Below are positions 32,027 to 39,330 of a stretch of DNA of 41,544 bases, piece by piece. The translations under genes were made by a program, and so were the position numbers. Under the pieces are notes generated by a model that searched no databases, was not told the DNA's origin, and saw only the letters and a program-made list of their open reading frames with translations. Location of the stretch: IMG/VR virus record IMGVR_UViG_3300042890_006316, positions 1-41,544 of that record; one strand, given 5' to 3'. The number at the start of each line of letters is the position of its first letter. The first letter of the stretch is position 1. This stretch comes from a virus.

Positions 32027-33463
32027 ATGAACGCTAATTCTAGATTTTTGAACGAGGCTAGGGAGCTAGAAACTCGTTGGAAGCAGACCGGACTCCTCGA
32101 AGGCATTCAGGATCGATACGTCCGCTCAGCTACCGCAGTTCTGCTCGAAAACCAGAGACTCATGAACGAAGTCTCAACCGATACTGGCGATGTTGCACAG
32201 TTCAAGAGGATCTCAATTCCTCTCGTCCGTCGTATCTATCCACAGCTTATCGCTAACAAAATCGTATCAGTACAGCCATTGCTCGGCCCAACCGGCTTGG
32301 TTTACTACCTCCGCTTCCGCTATTCCAGCAACAAGGGTGCTACCCGTGGCGCTAGCAATATCGGCGGTTTCCCCGGTGATGATGCAAACTCACTGATGCA
32401 GAGAGCCGATGGTACTGCAAACCTCGACATCTTCTACACCAGCCAGTTCATCCAGAACGAAACAAGCTCAACTGACGCTGGAGCAGGCGTACAAAGCGTG
32501 TTCGCTCCTCTTGAACACACACCAGTTCTCGCAGGCACAATGACAGGCACAATCTATGATGGCGCAACCGCTATCCAGACATTTACCGTATCAGCTGGCG
32601 GAACTTTCACCTTCTCAGATATCGGCACACCTTCACCAAAGGTAACAAGCGGTACTCTTGGAACCACAACTGGCGAACTAGTCCTTAACTGGAACGGCGC
32701 TCCCGGTAGCAATAACGTAGTTGTCTCCTATGAGTACAACATGGAATGTAACCAAGATCTCCCTGAAATCAACCTCGTCGTTGAATCAGAAGAAATCGCT
32801 GCTAAAACCCGTAAGCTCAAGGCTGTATGGTCCTATGAAGCACAGCAAGATCTCCGCTCACAGCACAATCTTGACGCTGAAGCTGAACTAACCGCTGTCC
32901 TCGCTCAGGAAATCAACCTCGAAATCGACCGTGAAGTCCTCACCGACCTTCGTAACAACGCAGGTACTGTCTCTGCTTGGGACTTCAACACCGCACTCGG
33001 CGAAACCATCAAGGAAAAGTACGAATCCCTTTATGTTAAGGTCGTAGAAATTTCCAACGTCATCCATCGTAAGACTCTTCGTGGTGGCGCTAACTGGATC
33101 GTAACAAGCCCAGAAGTTGCTTCAATCTTTGAAACAGCTACAGCTGGCTTCGCTCCTGCTCCTTCCGAAACCTTCACCTCAAGCCTCGGCATCCAGTATG
33201 TCGGCACAGTGAACAATCGCTGGAGACTCTACAAAGATCCTCTCTTCCCAAGCAACCAGTTGCTAATGGGTTATAAGGGCGATAGTTACATGGACAGCGG
33301 TTACTTCTACTGCCCATACGTTCCTCTCACCCAGACACCAGTTGTTCTCGATCCTGAGAGCTTCTGCCCACGCAAGGGAATTCTCACACGCTATGGCAAA
33401 AAGTTGCTTCGTGAGGGGGCAAAATTTTACGCACGCCTCAGTATTGCTAATTTCGTCATCTGA
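32027..33463 (+). CDS. Major capsid protein (gp23-like, HK97 fold)
   Basis: 478 aa; T4 gp23 is 521. It follows the scaffold gene by 35 nt. T4-like landmarks: the start NANSRFLNEARELETRW, then IPLVRRIYPQLIANKIVSVQPLLGPTGLVYYLRFRY (65-99), a beta insertion with Ser/Thr/Gly strands (about 165-238), EEIAAKTRKLKAVWSYEAQQDLRSQH, and the C-terminal block NWIVTSPEVASIFE to GKKLLREGAKFYARLSIANFVI. Candidate gp21 cleavage at LLE|G (Glu25) or LNE|A (Glu10); the first would leave about 453 aa. Codons are C-ending and GC-richer than neighbours, fitting high expression. Strong terminator at 33496. Confidence 0.97.
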   Translation: MNANSRFLNEARELETRWKQTGLLEGIQDRYVRSATAVLLENQRLMNEVSTDTGDVAQFKRISIPLVRRIYPQLIANKIVSVQPLLGPTGLVYYLRFRYSSNKGATRGASNIGGFPGDDANSLMQRADGTANLDIFYTSQFIQNETSSTDAGAGVQSVFAPLEHTPVLAGTMTGTIYDGATAIQTFTVSAGGTFTFSDIGTPSPKVTSGTLGTTTGELVLNWNGAPGSNNVVVSYEYNMECNQDLPEINLVVESEEIAAKTRKLKAVWSYEAQQDLRSQHNLDAEAELTAVLAQEINLEIDREVLTDLRNNAGTVSAWDFNTALGETIKEKYESLYVKVVEISNVIHRKTLRGGANWIVTSPEVASIFETATAGFAPAPSETFTSSLGIQYVGTVNNRWRLYKDPLFPSNQLLMGYKGDSYMDSGYFYCPYVPLTQTPVVLDPESFCPRKGILTRYGKKLLREGAKFYARLSIANFVI

Positions 33464-33495
33464 TTTTCATGCAAGATTTACTATCGCAAAACCAA

Positions 33496-33522
33496 GAAAA
33501 CCCCGGAAAAACCGGGGTTTTC
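33496..33522 (+). terminator. Intrinsic terminator after major capsid gene
   Basis: 11-bp stem GAAAACCCCGG / CCGGGGTTTTC with loop AAAAA, followed by CCTTTTT; the strongest GC stem in the window, ending the head operon. Confidence 0.95.
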
Positions 33523-33632
33523 CCTTTTTACAAGCATCTAAATATTTTCTCAAAATTGCTGAAAAAATCCTTGATTTCTAAAATTTGCTTACTATAATAC
33601 CTTTGTGGGGCAATAAGAAAAAGAGGTGTTAA

Positions 33633-35159
33633 ATGGAACCAAACATCATCGTGATGAGTGAGTTAAATCAGAACAAGCATTGGGCTAAGGAAGTCCTTGA
33701 AGTTGCCCGTAAAATAAATCCTAATTCATTCCTTTTCTATAAACATGAATTCATAAAAAAAGAACAACAGATCAAATCACATGTTAATTCATATACAAGC
33801 AACAACATGAGATCGGTTTTTGCAAGAAAATGCAAAGTAACAGCAATTGAAACTGATGTGATGAGAAAATTCTGTAATAAATATCACATTCAAGGAGCAA
33901 ACACCCTTGCGATTATTGCATTTGGAATATTTGAAGGAGATGAGCTTCTAGGAGTTCTTTCTTTGGGCAGACATCATCGTAACAATGAAGATGTTTTGCT
34001 TGATAGGATGTGTTTTAAGAATAGTGTAAGGGTAGTTGGTGGAGCCAGTAAATTATTTAATGCTGCTTTAGTTTGGGCAAAAGCTCAAGGAATCGATAAG
34101 ATAATCAGCTTTAGTGATAATCGTTACAGTCTTGGAACTGTTTATGATAAACTCGGCTTTACTTTAGAAAGTGAATTAGTTCCTGATTACTTTTATGTTG
34201 AGCGTGAAAACATTGAAAAAGCTTACAGCAAACAAAGTCAAAAAAAGCAAAATGTTGACTGTCCAGAAGGACTGACAGAAAGGGAATGGGCAGAAGAAAG
34301 AGGTTTGGTTCAGGTTTATGACGCTGGAAAAAAGCGTTGGATATACAAAATTAGGAAAGTTGTTACAAATTCATTTGCTACTCGCAGGCATGGTTTTTAT
34401 GAAACTAAAAAAAGCAGACCAAAAACAATTTATTATCAATCAAGCTATGAGTTAAGAGCAGCAACAATACTTGACAACGATGAAGCTGTTGATTTTTATA
34501 CTACTCAAGTTACAGCTTCTATTGACGGAAGGGAAAGAATTATTGATTTTCTCGTTACATACAAATCTGGCGTTGTTTCAATAATTGAAGTCAAACCAAG
34601 ACTCAAAATAGAAGCATGTAAGCAACAAATTGAAGACAACAAGAAAATTGCTTGTGAAAACAGTTGGAGATTCCAGTTGTGGACAGAGAAAGAACTGGGA
34701 TTTGATTCTGAATACAAAGCTGTTTGTTGGGCTGACATGTTTCTTTCAGAAATACAAGGAATTGATTATGTTGAAGAAAGAAGAGATCGTCACAATGAAA
34801 GTGTGAAAAAACATTACAAAAAACATATAGCTACAAAAACTGTAGAAGTCCCCTGTGTCTTCTGTAATGAGGTTCATATGGCTTTGAGGCTGACTTATGA
34901 CAAGAACATAGCTAGGAATGGGCGATACATTTGTGAGCGTGAGGGAGGGCATATAGCTGGCAGCAAACCCAAATTGAGTTTGAGGAAAGATAACCCTTAT
35001 TCATCTGATGGCAAGAAGGAATGTAATAAGTGTAAGGAAGTTAAATTATTTGAGCAATTTAGTCCTGACAAGAGCAAGCGTGATGGATATTGTACTATGT
35101 GTAAGCCTTGTCGTTCTGAGAAGATGAAGGCTAGTTATGCGAAGAAGAAAGAGGCATGA
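33633..35159 (+). CDS. GNAT + TnsA-like nuclease + zinc ribbon fusion (homing-endonuclease-like)
   Basis: 508 aa in three parts. (1) About 66-190: a GNAT-like fold, with the recurring phage segment VVGGASKLFNAAL..IISFSDNRYSLGTVYDKLGFTLES..PDYFYV, common in phage proteins annotated as homing endonucleases. (2) About 265-355: PD-(D/E)XK nuclease of TnsA type, YYQSSYELRAA (Glu273), RIIDFLVTY (Asp305), SIIEVKP (Glu319, Lys321), FQLWTEKELG. (3) About 405-493: zinc ribbons Cys408-x2-Cys411 and Cys464-x2-Cys467 ... Cys487-x2-Cys490. SD AAAGAGGTG. It sits between the capsid terminator and the methylase, whose ATG overlaps its stop. Likely a mobile nuclease. Confidence 0.8.
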   Translation: MEPNIIVMSELNQNKHWAKEVLEVARKINPNSFLFYKHEFIKKEQQIKSHVNSYTSNNMRSVFARKCKVTAIETDVMRKFCNKYHIQGANTLAIIAFGIFEGDELLGVLSLGRHHRNNEDVLLDRMCFKNSVRVVGGASKLFNAALVWAKAQGIDKIISFSDNRYSLGTVYDKLGFTLESELVPDYFYVERENIEKAYSKQSQKKQNVDCPEGLTEREWAEERGLVQVYDAGKKRWIYKIRKVVTNSFATRRHGFYETKKSRPKTIYYQSSYELRAATILDNDEAVDFYTTQVTASIDGRERIIDFLVTYKSGVVSIIEVKPRLKIEACKQQIEDNKKIACENSWRFQLWTEKELGFDSEYKAVCWADMFLSEIQGIDYVEERRDRHNESVKKHYKKHIATKTVEVPCVFCNEVHMALRLTYDKNIARNGRYICEREGGHIAGSKPKLSLRKDNPYSSDGKKECNKCKEVKLFEQFSPDKSKRDGYCTMCKPCRSEKMKASYAKKKEA

Positions 35160-35830
35160 AAATGTGGGGATATTATGGTAGTAAATCGAAGGTTGCGGGG
35201 AAATATCCTGTTCCACGTTATTCAAAAATAATAGAGCCATTTGCTGGTACTGCCCAATATTCCTTATTGTATTGGGATCGTGAAGTTCATTTGATTGAGA
35301 AGTATGAATTGTTGGTTAATTTGTGGAAATGGTTACAGAAATGTAGCAAGGAAGATATTTTATCGACAAGGCGTTTGAAGTTTGGTGAATCTACGGATAA
35401 TTTTGAGTGGGATTGTCAGGAGAGAAAGGATTTGGTTGGTTTTATCATAACAGGAGCACCATCTATGCCGAAGAAGACAGCATCGAGATGGAAAACAGTA
35501 GTTCGTCCTAACACACAAGATTATAAGTTACAGTATATTGCTGAAAATTTGGAAAAGATTAGGCATTGGAAAATTGATTTAGGTGATTATAGAGATGTTG
35601 AAAATTGTGAGGCGACATGGTTTATTGATCCGCCATATTATGTGGGTGGAAAATATTATAAGCATGGAAGCAAGTTGATTGATTATGATATTTTGGGTAC
35701 ATGGTGTAAGGATAGGATGGGTCAGGTGATTGTTTGTGAGTCAGATGGAGGAACTTGGTTGCCATTTGAACCTTTAACTGAATCGAGAGGCAACAAGAAT
35801 GTTTACAAGGAATATATTTGGTTAAAGTGA
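35156..35830 (+). CDS. DNA adenine N6-methyltransferase (Dam/D12 class)
   Basis: 224 aa. Motif I IIEPFAGTAQYS (25-36) binds S-adenosylmethionine and motif IV FIDPPY (156-161) is the catalytic DPPY. The N-terminal YYGSKSKVAGKYP matches the D12-class K-[YW]-x-GSK start. It methylates adenine at N6 in DNA. Its ATG overlaps the nuclease stop (ATGA), giving coupled translation of a nuclease-methylase pair. A second in-frame ATG at 35162 is possible. Recognition site cannot be read. Role could be self-protection from the neighbouring nuclease or from host restriction. Confidence 0.9.
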   Translation: MKMWGYYGSKSKVAGKYPVPRYSKIIEPFAGTAQYSLLYWDREVHLIEKYELLVNLWKWLQKCSKEDILSTRRLKFGESTDNFEWDCQERKDLVGFIITGAPSMPKKTASRWKTVVRPNTQDYKLQYIAENLEKIRHWKIDLGDYRDVENCEATWFIDPPYYVGGKYYKHGSKLIDYDILGTWCKDRMGQVIVCESDGGTWLPFEPLTESRGNKNVYKEYIWLK

Positions 35831-35911
35831 TTAAGAAGAAGAAAGAGGCTTGAAAAAAGAATAATTTTCACCAAATTGGCATAGTAAAATTACTAAATAT
35901 TTGTTGATTTG

Positions 35912-35919
35912 TATAAATA
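35912..35919 (+). promoter_or_regulatory. T4 late promoter box TATAAATA (exact)
   Basis: Exact T4 late consensus in the 141-nt gap 35831-35971, 60 nt before ATG 35972. The gap holds no gene. Confidence 0.5.
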
Positions 35920-35971
35920 TATTGAATGTTTCATTATGTATAAAAATTAAATATTTTTTCAAGGAGATAAA

Positions 35972-36331
35972 ATGGGAGCTACATCAGCCACAGGAGTCGG
36001 TAAGGGAGCAGCAGGTGTTACCCGTGGTCCCGGCAATAATCGCAATCAGTTTTCATCTTTGCTTGATCCACACATTGTTTTTCACGGAACTGCTTTCGCT
36101 GATGGTGGTAATGTACAGATTGATTTGCCATCAAGTGTTTACGATATTCCTCAAAATTTGACTCTTCTTTGTTCAACACAGGCATTTCTTGCTGAGAAAC
36201 TTCTAAACGGAGACAATATTTGCACTGGATTTAGAGTATATACTTACAAGAAAGCTGATTTGGATTATGTCATCATTAAGAGTCCAAGTGGAAAATTTAC
36301 TCCACTTGATGATGTCAGCACAAACGATTGA
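35972..36331 (+). CDS. Small probable virion protein
   Basis: 119 aa, SD AAGGAG 6 nt before the ATG and an exact TATAAATA late box 60 nt upstream, so likely expressed late and strongly. N-terminus is Gly/Ala/Thr-rich and flexible (GATSATGVGKGAAGVTRGPGN); the rest is beta-rich (HIVFHGTAFADGGNVQIDLPSSVYDI, GFRVYTYKKADLDYVIIKSPSGKF). Size and composition fit a head-decoration or small structural protein. No family recognised. Confidence 0.6.
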   Translation: MGATSATGVGKGAAGVTRGPGNNRNQFSSLLDPHIVFHGTAFADGGNVQIDLPSSVYDIPQNLTLLCSTQAFLAEKLLNGDNICTGFRVYTYKKADLDYVIIKSPSGKFTPLDDVSTND

Positions 36332-36358
36332 TTTCTATTTATAAAAAAGGAGGCATAA

Positions 36359-36754
36359 ATGGAAATTAAGATTGTTAAGAATGAAAAAAACGTCGAAATT
36401 ATTCGTGCTGTGGAAAATAAAGGTGTAGCCACATTATCTTCGGATCAAAATTCTGGAGTTAGAATGGGCAAAATTTCCAACAAAGTTTTAGAGAGAATAG
36501 GTGGTCTTGAAACTTTTGTAAGGCGATTTAATAGACTGTATTCTAATACTAAATTAAAATTTACATTAGTTGATCCAGCGGCACCAGAAGTTGCACCAGA
36601 AGTTGCACCAGAAGTTGCACCAACACCAGAACCAGAAGTTGCACCAACACCAGAACCAGAAGTTGCACCAACACCAGAACCAGAAGTTGCACCAACACCA
36701 GAACCAGAAGTTGCACCAACACCAGAACCAGAAGTTGCACCAGCGCAGGGTTGA
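36359..36754 (+). CDS. Small protein with EVAPTPEP repeat tail
   Basis: 131 aa, SD AAGGAGG. Residues 1-72 form a compact-looking domain (EIKIVKNEKNVEIIRAVEN, basic helix ISNKVLERIGGLETFVRRFNRLYSNTKLKFTLV). The remaining tail is two EVAP units, five EVAPTPEP units and a last EVAP, a proline-rich, acidic, extended linker like TonB-type spacers or surface stalks. No signal peptide. It follows 35972 by 27 nt, probably the same transcript. Function unknown. Confidence 0.6.
   Translation: MEIKIVKNEKNVEIIRAVENKGVATLSSDQNSGVRMGKISNKVLERIGGLETFVRRFNRLYSNTKLKFTLVDPAAPEVAPEVAPEVAPTPEPEVAPTPEPEVAPTPEPEVAPTPEPEVAPTPEPEVAPAQG
36587..36742 (+). repeat. 12/24-bp tandem repeat encoding EVAP(TPEP)
   Basis: GAAGTTGCACCA (12 bp) twice, then five identical 24-bp units GAAGTTGCACCAACACCAGA plus ACCA, then one more 12-bp unit. 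Perfect identity suggests recent expansion. Confidence 0.95.
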
Positions 36755-36782
36755 ATTTAATTGAGCGTAACTATAATAGGTT

Positions 36783-37415
36783 ATGTTTTACTTTATTCTT
36801 CCTAATTGTTGCATAGCATTTAATGCCAAGGTTGCATCAACAGCCTTGGCATTTTCTATTGTACATAAGTATTATCCTGAAAGATTGGTAGATACTTTAG
36901 AGAGGCACAGAAAGAACACAGAGGGATTATCTGCTGAATTCATAAAAACATTACCTGAATCTATTCAAAAATCCATATACAATGATAAATGTGATTCTGT
37001 GGCATTTTGGCAGAGTGTATGTTTAACAAAACCAAATCCTAATCCTCCGATTCTTTTATTGGTAAGAGAGCCTGTTGACAGGTTTATATCTGCTGTTGCT
37101 CATTTGCAAATTGATCCAGAGGTAACAATAAGTGCTTTGGAGTCAAATGGAAAGATGGTTTTTCAAAAACTGCCAAGAAACGCTAGAAATGACACTCATT
37201 TGTTGCCGCAGCATATTTATAATGGTCCTGATACAAAGTTATACAAGTTTCCTGATGATTTAGAGAAACTTTGTCGTGATGCAAATCTTGATTGGCCATT
37301 GCCTAGAGTAAATGAAGGCAAGTATACTAAGCCTGTTTTGACAGAAGAGCAAATTAAAAGAGTAGAAGCATATTATGCTGAAGACATGAAAATTTGGAAT
37401 TCAATGAACGGTTAG
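36783..37415 (+). CDS. Sulfotransferase family 2-like protein
   Basis: 210 aa. PAPS 5'-phosphosulfate loop NAKVASTAL (14-22) and 3'-phosphate motif LLVREPVDRFISAV (97-110) are in the order and spacing of sulfotransferase family 2 (carbohydrate sulfotransferases). The later HLLPQHIYNGPDTKLYKFPDDLEKL fits the family's substrate half. Short for the family, cytosolic, no signal. With a second, different sulfotransferase at 24578 it suggests sulfated glycans. Only AGG precedes the ATG. Confidence 0.8.
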   Translation: MFYFILPNCCIAFNAKVASTALAFSIVHKYYPERLVDTLERHRKNTEGLSAEFIKTLPESIQKSIYNDKCDSVAFWQSVCLTKPNPNPPILLLVREPVDRFISAVAHLQIDPEVTISALESNGKMVFQKLPRNARNDTHLLPQHIYNGPDTKLYKFPDDLEKLCRDANLDWPLPRVNEGKYTKPVLTEEQIKRVEAYYAEDMKIWNSMNG

Positions 37416-37442
37416 TTATTCCAAGAAGAAGAAAAAAATAAA

Positions 37443-37826
37443 TCAATAATCTTTTGGCATATGAATATATTTTCTGATTTCATAATCTATCTCAGGTTTA
37501 TCGTGTCGTTGTAAAAAATATACATTATTTTTTATTTCAAAATCACAAATTTTATTTATGCTTTCCACATCGCTCAAAATCCATTCCCAGCTTGATTCGG
37601 CACGATGTTGGCCACAAACAGCCATGTAGATGGTATTAATCATTTTTCCAGACCTATTGAGGTTATAGCTACGATTATTGCCTGCGTTAAATTGCAGGAC
37701 GAAATTGCTCCATTCTAAGGATGCTTCTTTCAAAATTCCAATAAATACATCATTATTTAGCAAAGATTTGTCTTCGATTACTTTCTTTATGAGTTTCGAG
37801 AAAATTTTTGGAGTTTCGAGTTGCAT
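37443..37826 (-). CDS. Hypothetical protein
   Basis: 127 aa on the minus strand, converging on the sulfotransferase gene with a 27-nt gap. Helical N-terminal half (KIFSKLIKKVIEDKSLLNND), then a mixed region SLEWSNFVLQFNAGNNRSYNLNR, and a C-terminal YFLQRHDKPEIDYEIRKYIHMP. No recognised motif. SD is poor. The 148-nt gap 37827-37974 upstream holds an AT palindrome (37928-37943) and GATAAATA. Confidence 0.5.
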   Translation of the reverse strand: MQLETPKIFSKLIKKVIEDKSLLNNDVFIGILKEASLEWSNFVLQFNAGNNRSYNLNRSGKMINTIYMAVCGQHRAESSWEWILSDVESINKICDFEIKNNVYFLQRHDKPEIDYEIRKYIHMPKDY

Positions 37827-37954
37827 TTGAATAGCCTCTTCTATTGAGCTAGACTTGCCTTGAGATGGTTATTGTACTCTTGTTTAGTGAGAAAATAAAG
37901 GCCAATTACTTAAGAAAGTAAGTTGGAAATAATTAAAATTATTTTGTTTATGTT

Positions 37955-37962
37955 GATAAATA
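37955..37962 (+). promoter_or_regulatory. GATAAATA box 12 nt before ATG 37975
   Basis: One base from the T4 late consensus. If it is a promoter the leader would be only about 6 nt and the GAGG SD would lie partly outside the transcript, so it may be chance. A 16-nt AT palindrome (AATAATT-AA-AATTATT) is at 37928-37943. Confidence 0.2.
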
Positions 37963-37974
37963 GTTTGAGGTTTT

Positions 37975-38460
37975 ATGAATAATAATTTTTATGAATCGAG
38001 TTATCTGCATTATTTAGCTGGTGTTATAAATGAGGATCAGTATCATGAGATATTAGGATTTAATCTTCTTTCTCGTCCTGATACAGACAAGGGTATTTTA
38101 GGTTTATATGATATTAATTTTGATAACAACCTGATGCATATTGATCCTGTTCGTTCAAAGGATGGTCTTAGTCCAGAGCAAAGTCGTCTTGCTAGCAAGA
38201 GTAATATAAAGACTACTTTGGAGCTTACAGATGATCAGTTGGATGATTTTGTTGATTCATTTGGTGATGACATTGCGAAGCATAAGTTGAAGGTTTATAA
38301 AAAACATAGTGTTAAATTTGACCATACGATTAGAGATGCCAAGTTAAAGCTTATTGGTGACAAGTTGCACATTGATGCTTTGAACATTCACAGTGATTGT
38401 TTTGATTTTGTTTGTTTTATTGAGCTTTCTCCAGATCAGGTTTCTCAGATTAGAAGATAG
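37975..38460 (+). CDS. Hypothetical protein
   Basis: 161 aa with GAGG before the ATG. N-terminal ESSYLHYLAGVINEDQYHEILGF resembles short N-terminal helices of T4-like virion proteins (x-YL-x-LAG-x-I-x-E-x-QY). Rest is mixed alpha/beta with Asp/Lys/His (LTDDQLDDFVDSFGDDIAKHKLKVYKKHSVKFDHTIRDAKLKLIGDKLHIDAL). No motif recognised. Stop is close to the converging gene at 38468. Confidence 0.55.
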   Translation: MNNNFYESSYLHYLAGVINEDQYHEILGFNLLSRPDTDKGILGLYDINFDNNLMHIDPVRSKDGLSPEQSRLASKSNIKTTLELTDDQLDDFVDSFGDDIAKHKLKVYKKHSVKFDHTIRDAKLKLIGDKLHIDALNIHSDCFDFVCFIELSPDQVSQIRR

Positions 38461-38467
38461 TTATCAT

Positions 38468-39280
38468 TTATTTTAATTTTTTGATATCATCCATCCAAGA
38501 TGGTGTTTTATTGAATCTATCTGCGAGTCCTTCTGGGCTAGGGAAATTAGTATCGATTTTTGGTGTTGTTGGGTATATTGAGCGGCTGTCGTATGACCAT
38601 GGTTTCCATTGATCTTTGGGCAATAATTTTCCTGCATCGTCGTATGTTGGGCTTTTGCTATAAACAGAATCTCTTGTCCAATCTGGGTTGTCGTATTGAC
38701 TTGTACCGCCTTTTAGATAAGAGGAGACATCATCTCCGACATCTAATGCTTTATCTTGTGCCATTCCGAGTAGTTCCATTGCTTTTTTGATTGCAGGTGT
38801 TATGCCTAGCATATCGGAGGCTTTTGTGACAAGCCAAATAGCGAAGTCTTTTGACCAGTTCATAAGTTTTACGAATGCATCGTATCCAAAATTTCCAGTC
38901 CATTTTGATAAGAACTCGTATGTTTTGCTTCCTATTGCGTCGATGAATGGTGCTAGGAATGGGAACATTTTTCTGATGAAGTCAAATCTAAAGCCGATAT
39001 AAATAGCTGCGCCCATGACTGTAACGATTCCGAGGGCCTTGATTGCTTTCTTGAAATATTCGTATACTTTGGCCATTGTTAATTTAGGTTTAGCTTTATT
39101 TTCGGGTGGATTTTTAGTTTCGGGTTCTTCTTCTTTGGTTGATTTTTCTTTATCTAAAAGGTTATCAATTTTGCTGATAACTTCGTTTTCAATCATAAGC
39201 AATTCATATTTGCTTGTTCCAGTTTCTATAAAAAATTGGTTTTCGTATTTTTCTTTGATGAATTCATTGAATTTGAGCAT
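38468..39280 (-). CDS. Membrane/head protein with capsid-targeting-like N-terminus
   Basis: 270 aa. N-terminus MLKFNEFIKEKYENQFF matches the M-x-x-F-x-E-F-I capsid-targeting-like pattern. Residues 40-70 are charged and Pro-rich; a hydrophobic segment ALGIVTVMGAAIYIGFRF (about 87-104) and an amphipathic stretch to about 175 could be membrane-associated (MFPFLAPFIDAIG, FAIWLVTKASDMLGI). The C-terminal 70 residues are polar (YSKSPTYDDAGKLLPKDQWKPW). No SD; a GATAAATA box is 6 nt before the ATG. Could be a packaged protein that inserts into membranes or a structural protein. Confidence 0.55.
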   Translation of the reverse strand: MLKFNEFIKEKYENQFFIETGTSKYELLMIENEVISKIDNLLDKEKSTKEEEPETKNPPENKAKPKLTMAKVYEYFKKAIKALGIVTVMGAAIYIGFRFDFIRKMFPFLAPFIDAIGSKTYEFLSKWTGNFGYDAFVKLMNWSKDFAIWLVTKASDMLGITPAIKKAMELLGMAQDKALDVGDDVSSYLKGGTSQYDNPDWTRDSVYSKSPTYDDAGKLLPKDQWKPWSYDSRSIYPTTPKIDTNFPSPEGLADRFNKTPSWMDDIKKLK

Positions 39281-39286
39281 AATGTT

Positions 39287-39294
39287 TATTTATC
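39287..39294 (-). promoter_or_regulatory. GATAAATA box before 38468-39280
   Basis: Six nt before the ATG on the minus strand; if used as a late promoter it would give a nearly leaderless mRNA. A second, AATAAATA at 39319-39326, faces 39331 on the plus strand. Confidence 0.25.
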
Positions 39295-39330
39295 ATTGAA
39301 TTTTTAATTTTTTATGATAATAAATAAATT

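Noticed and set aside
33342-33581. Plus-strand ORF of 79 aa at the capsid end
   Set aside because: Different frame of the capsid gene that runs through the capsid terminator hairpin; no SD.
36570-36764. Plus-strand HQKLHQ repeat ORF
   Set aside because: Alternative frame of the EVAPTPEP repeat with no SD.
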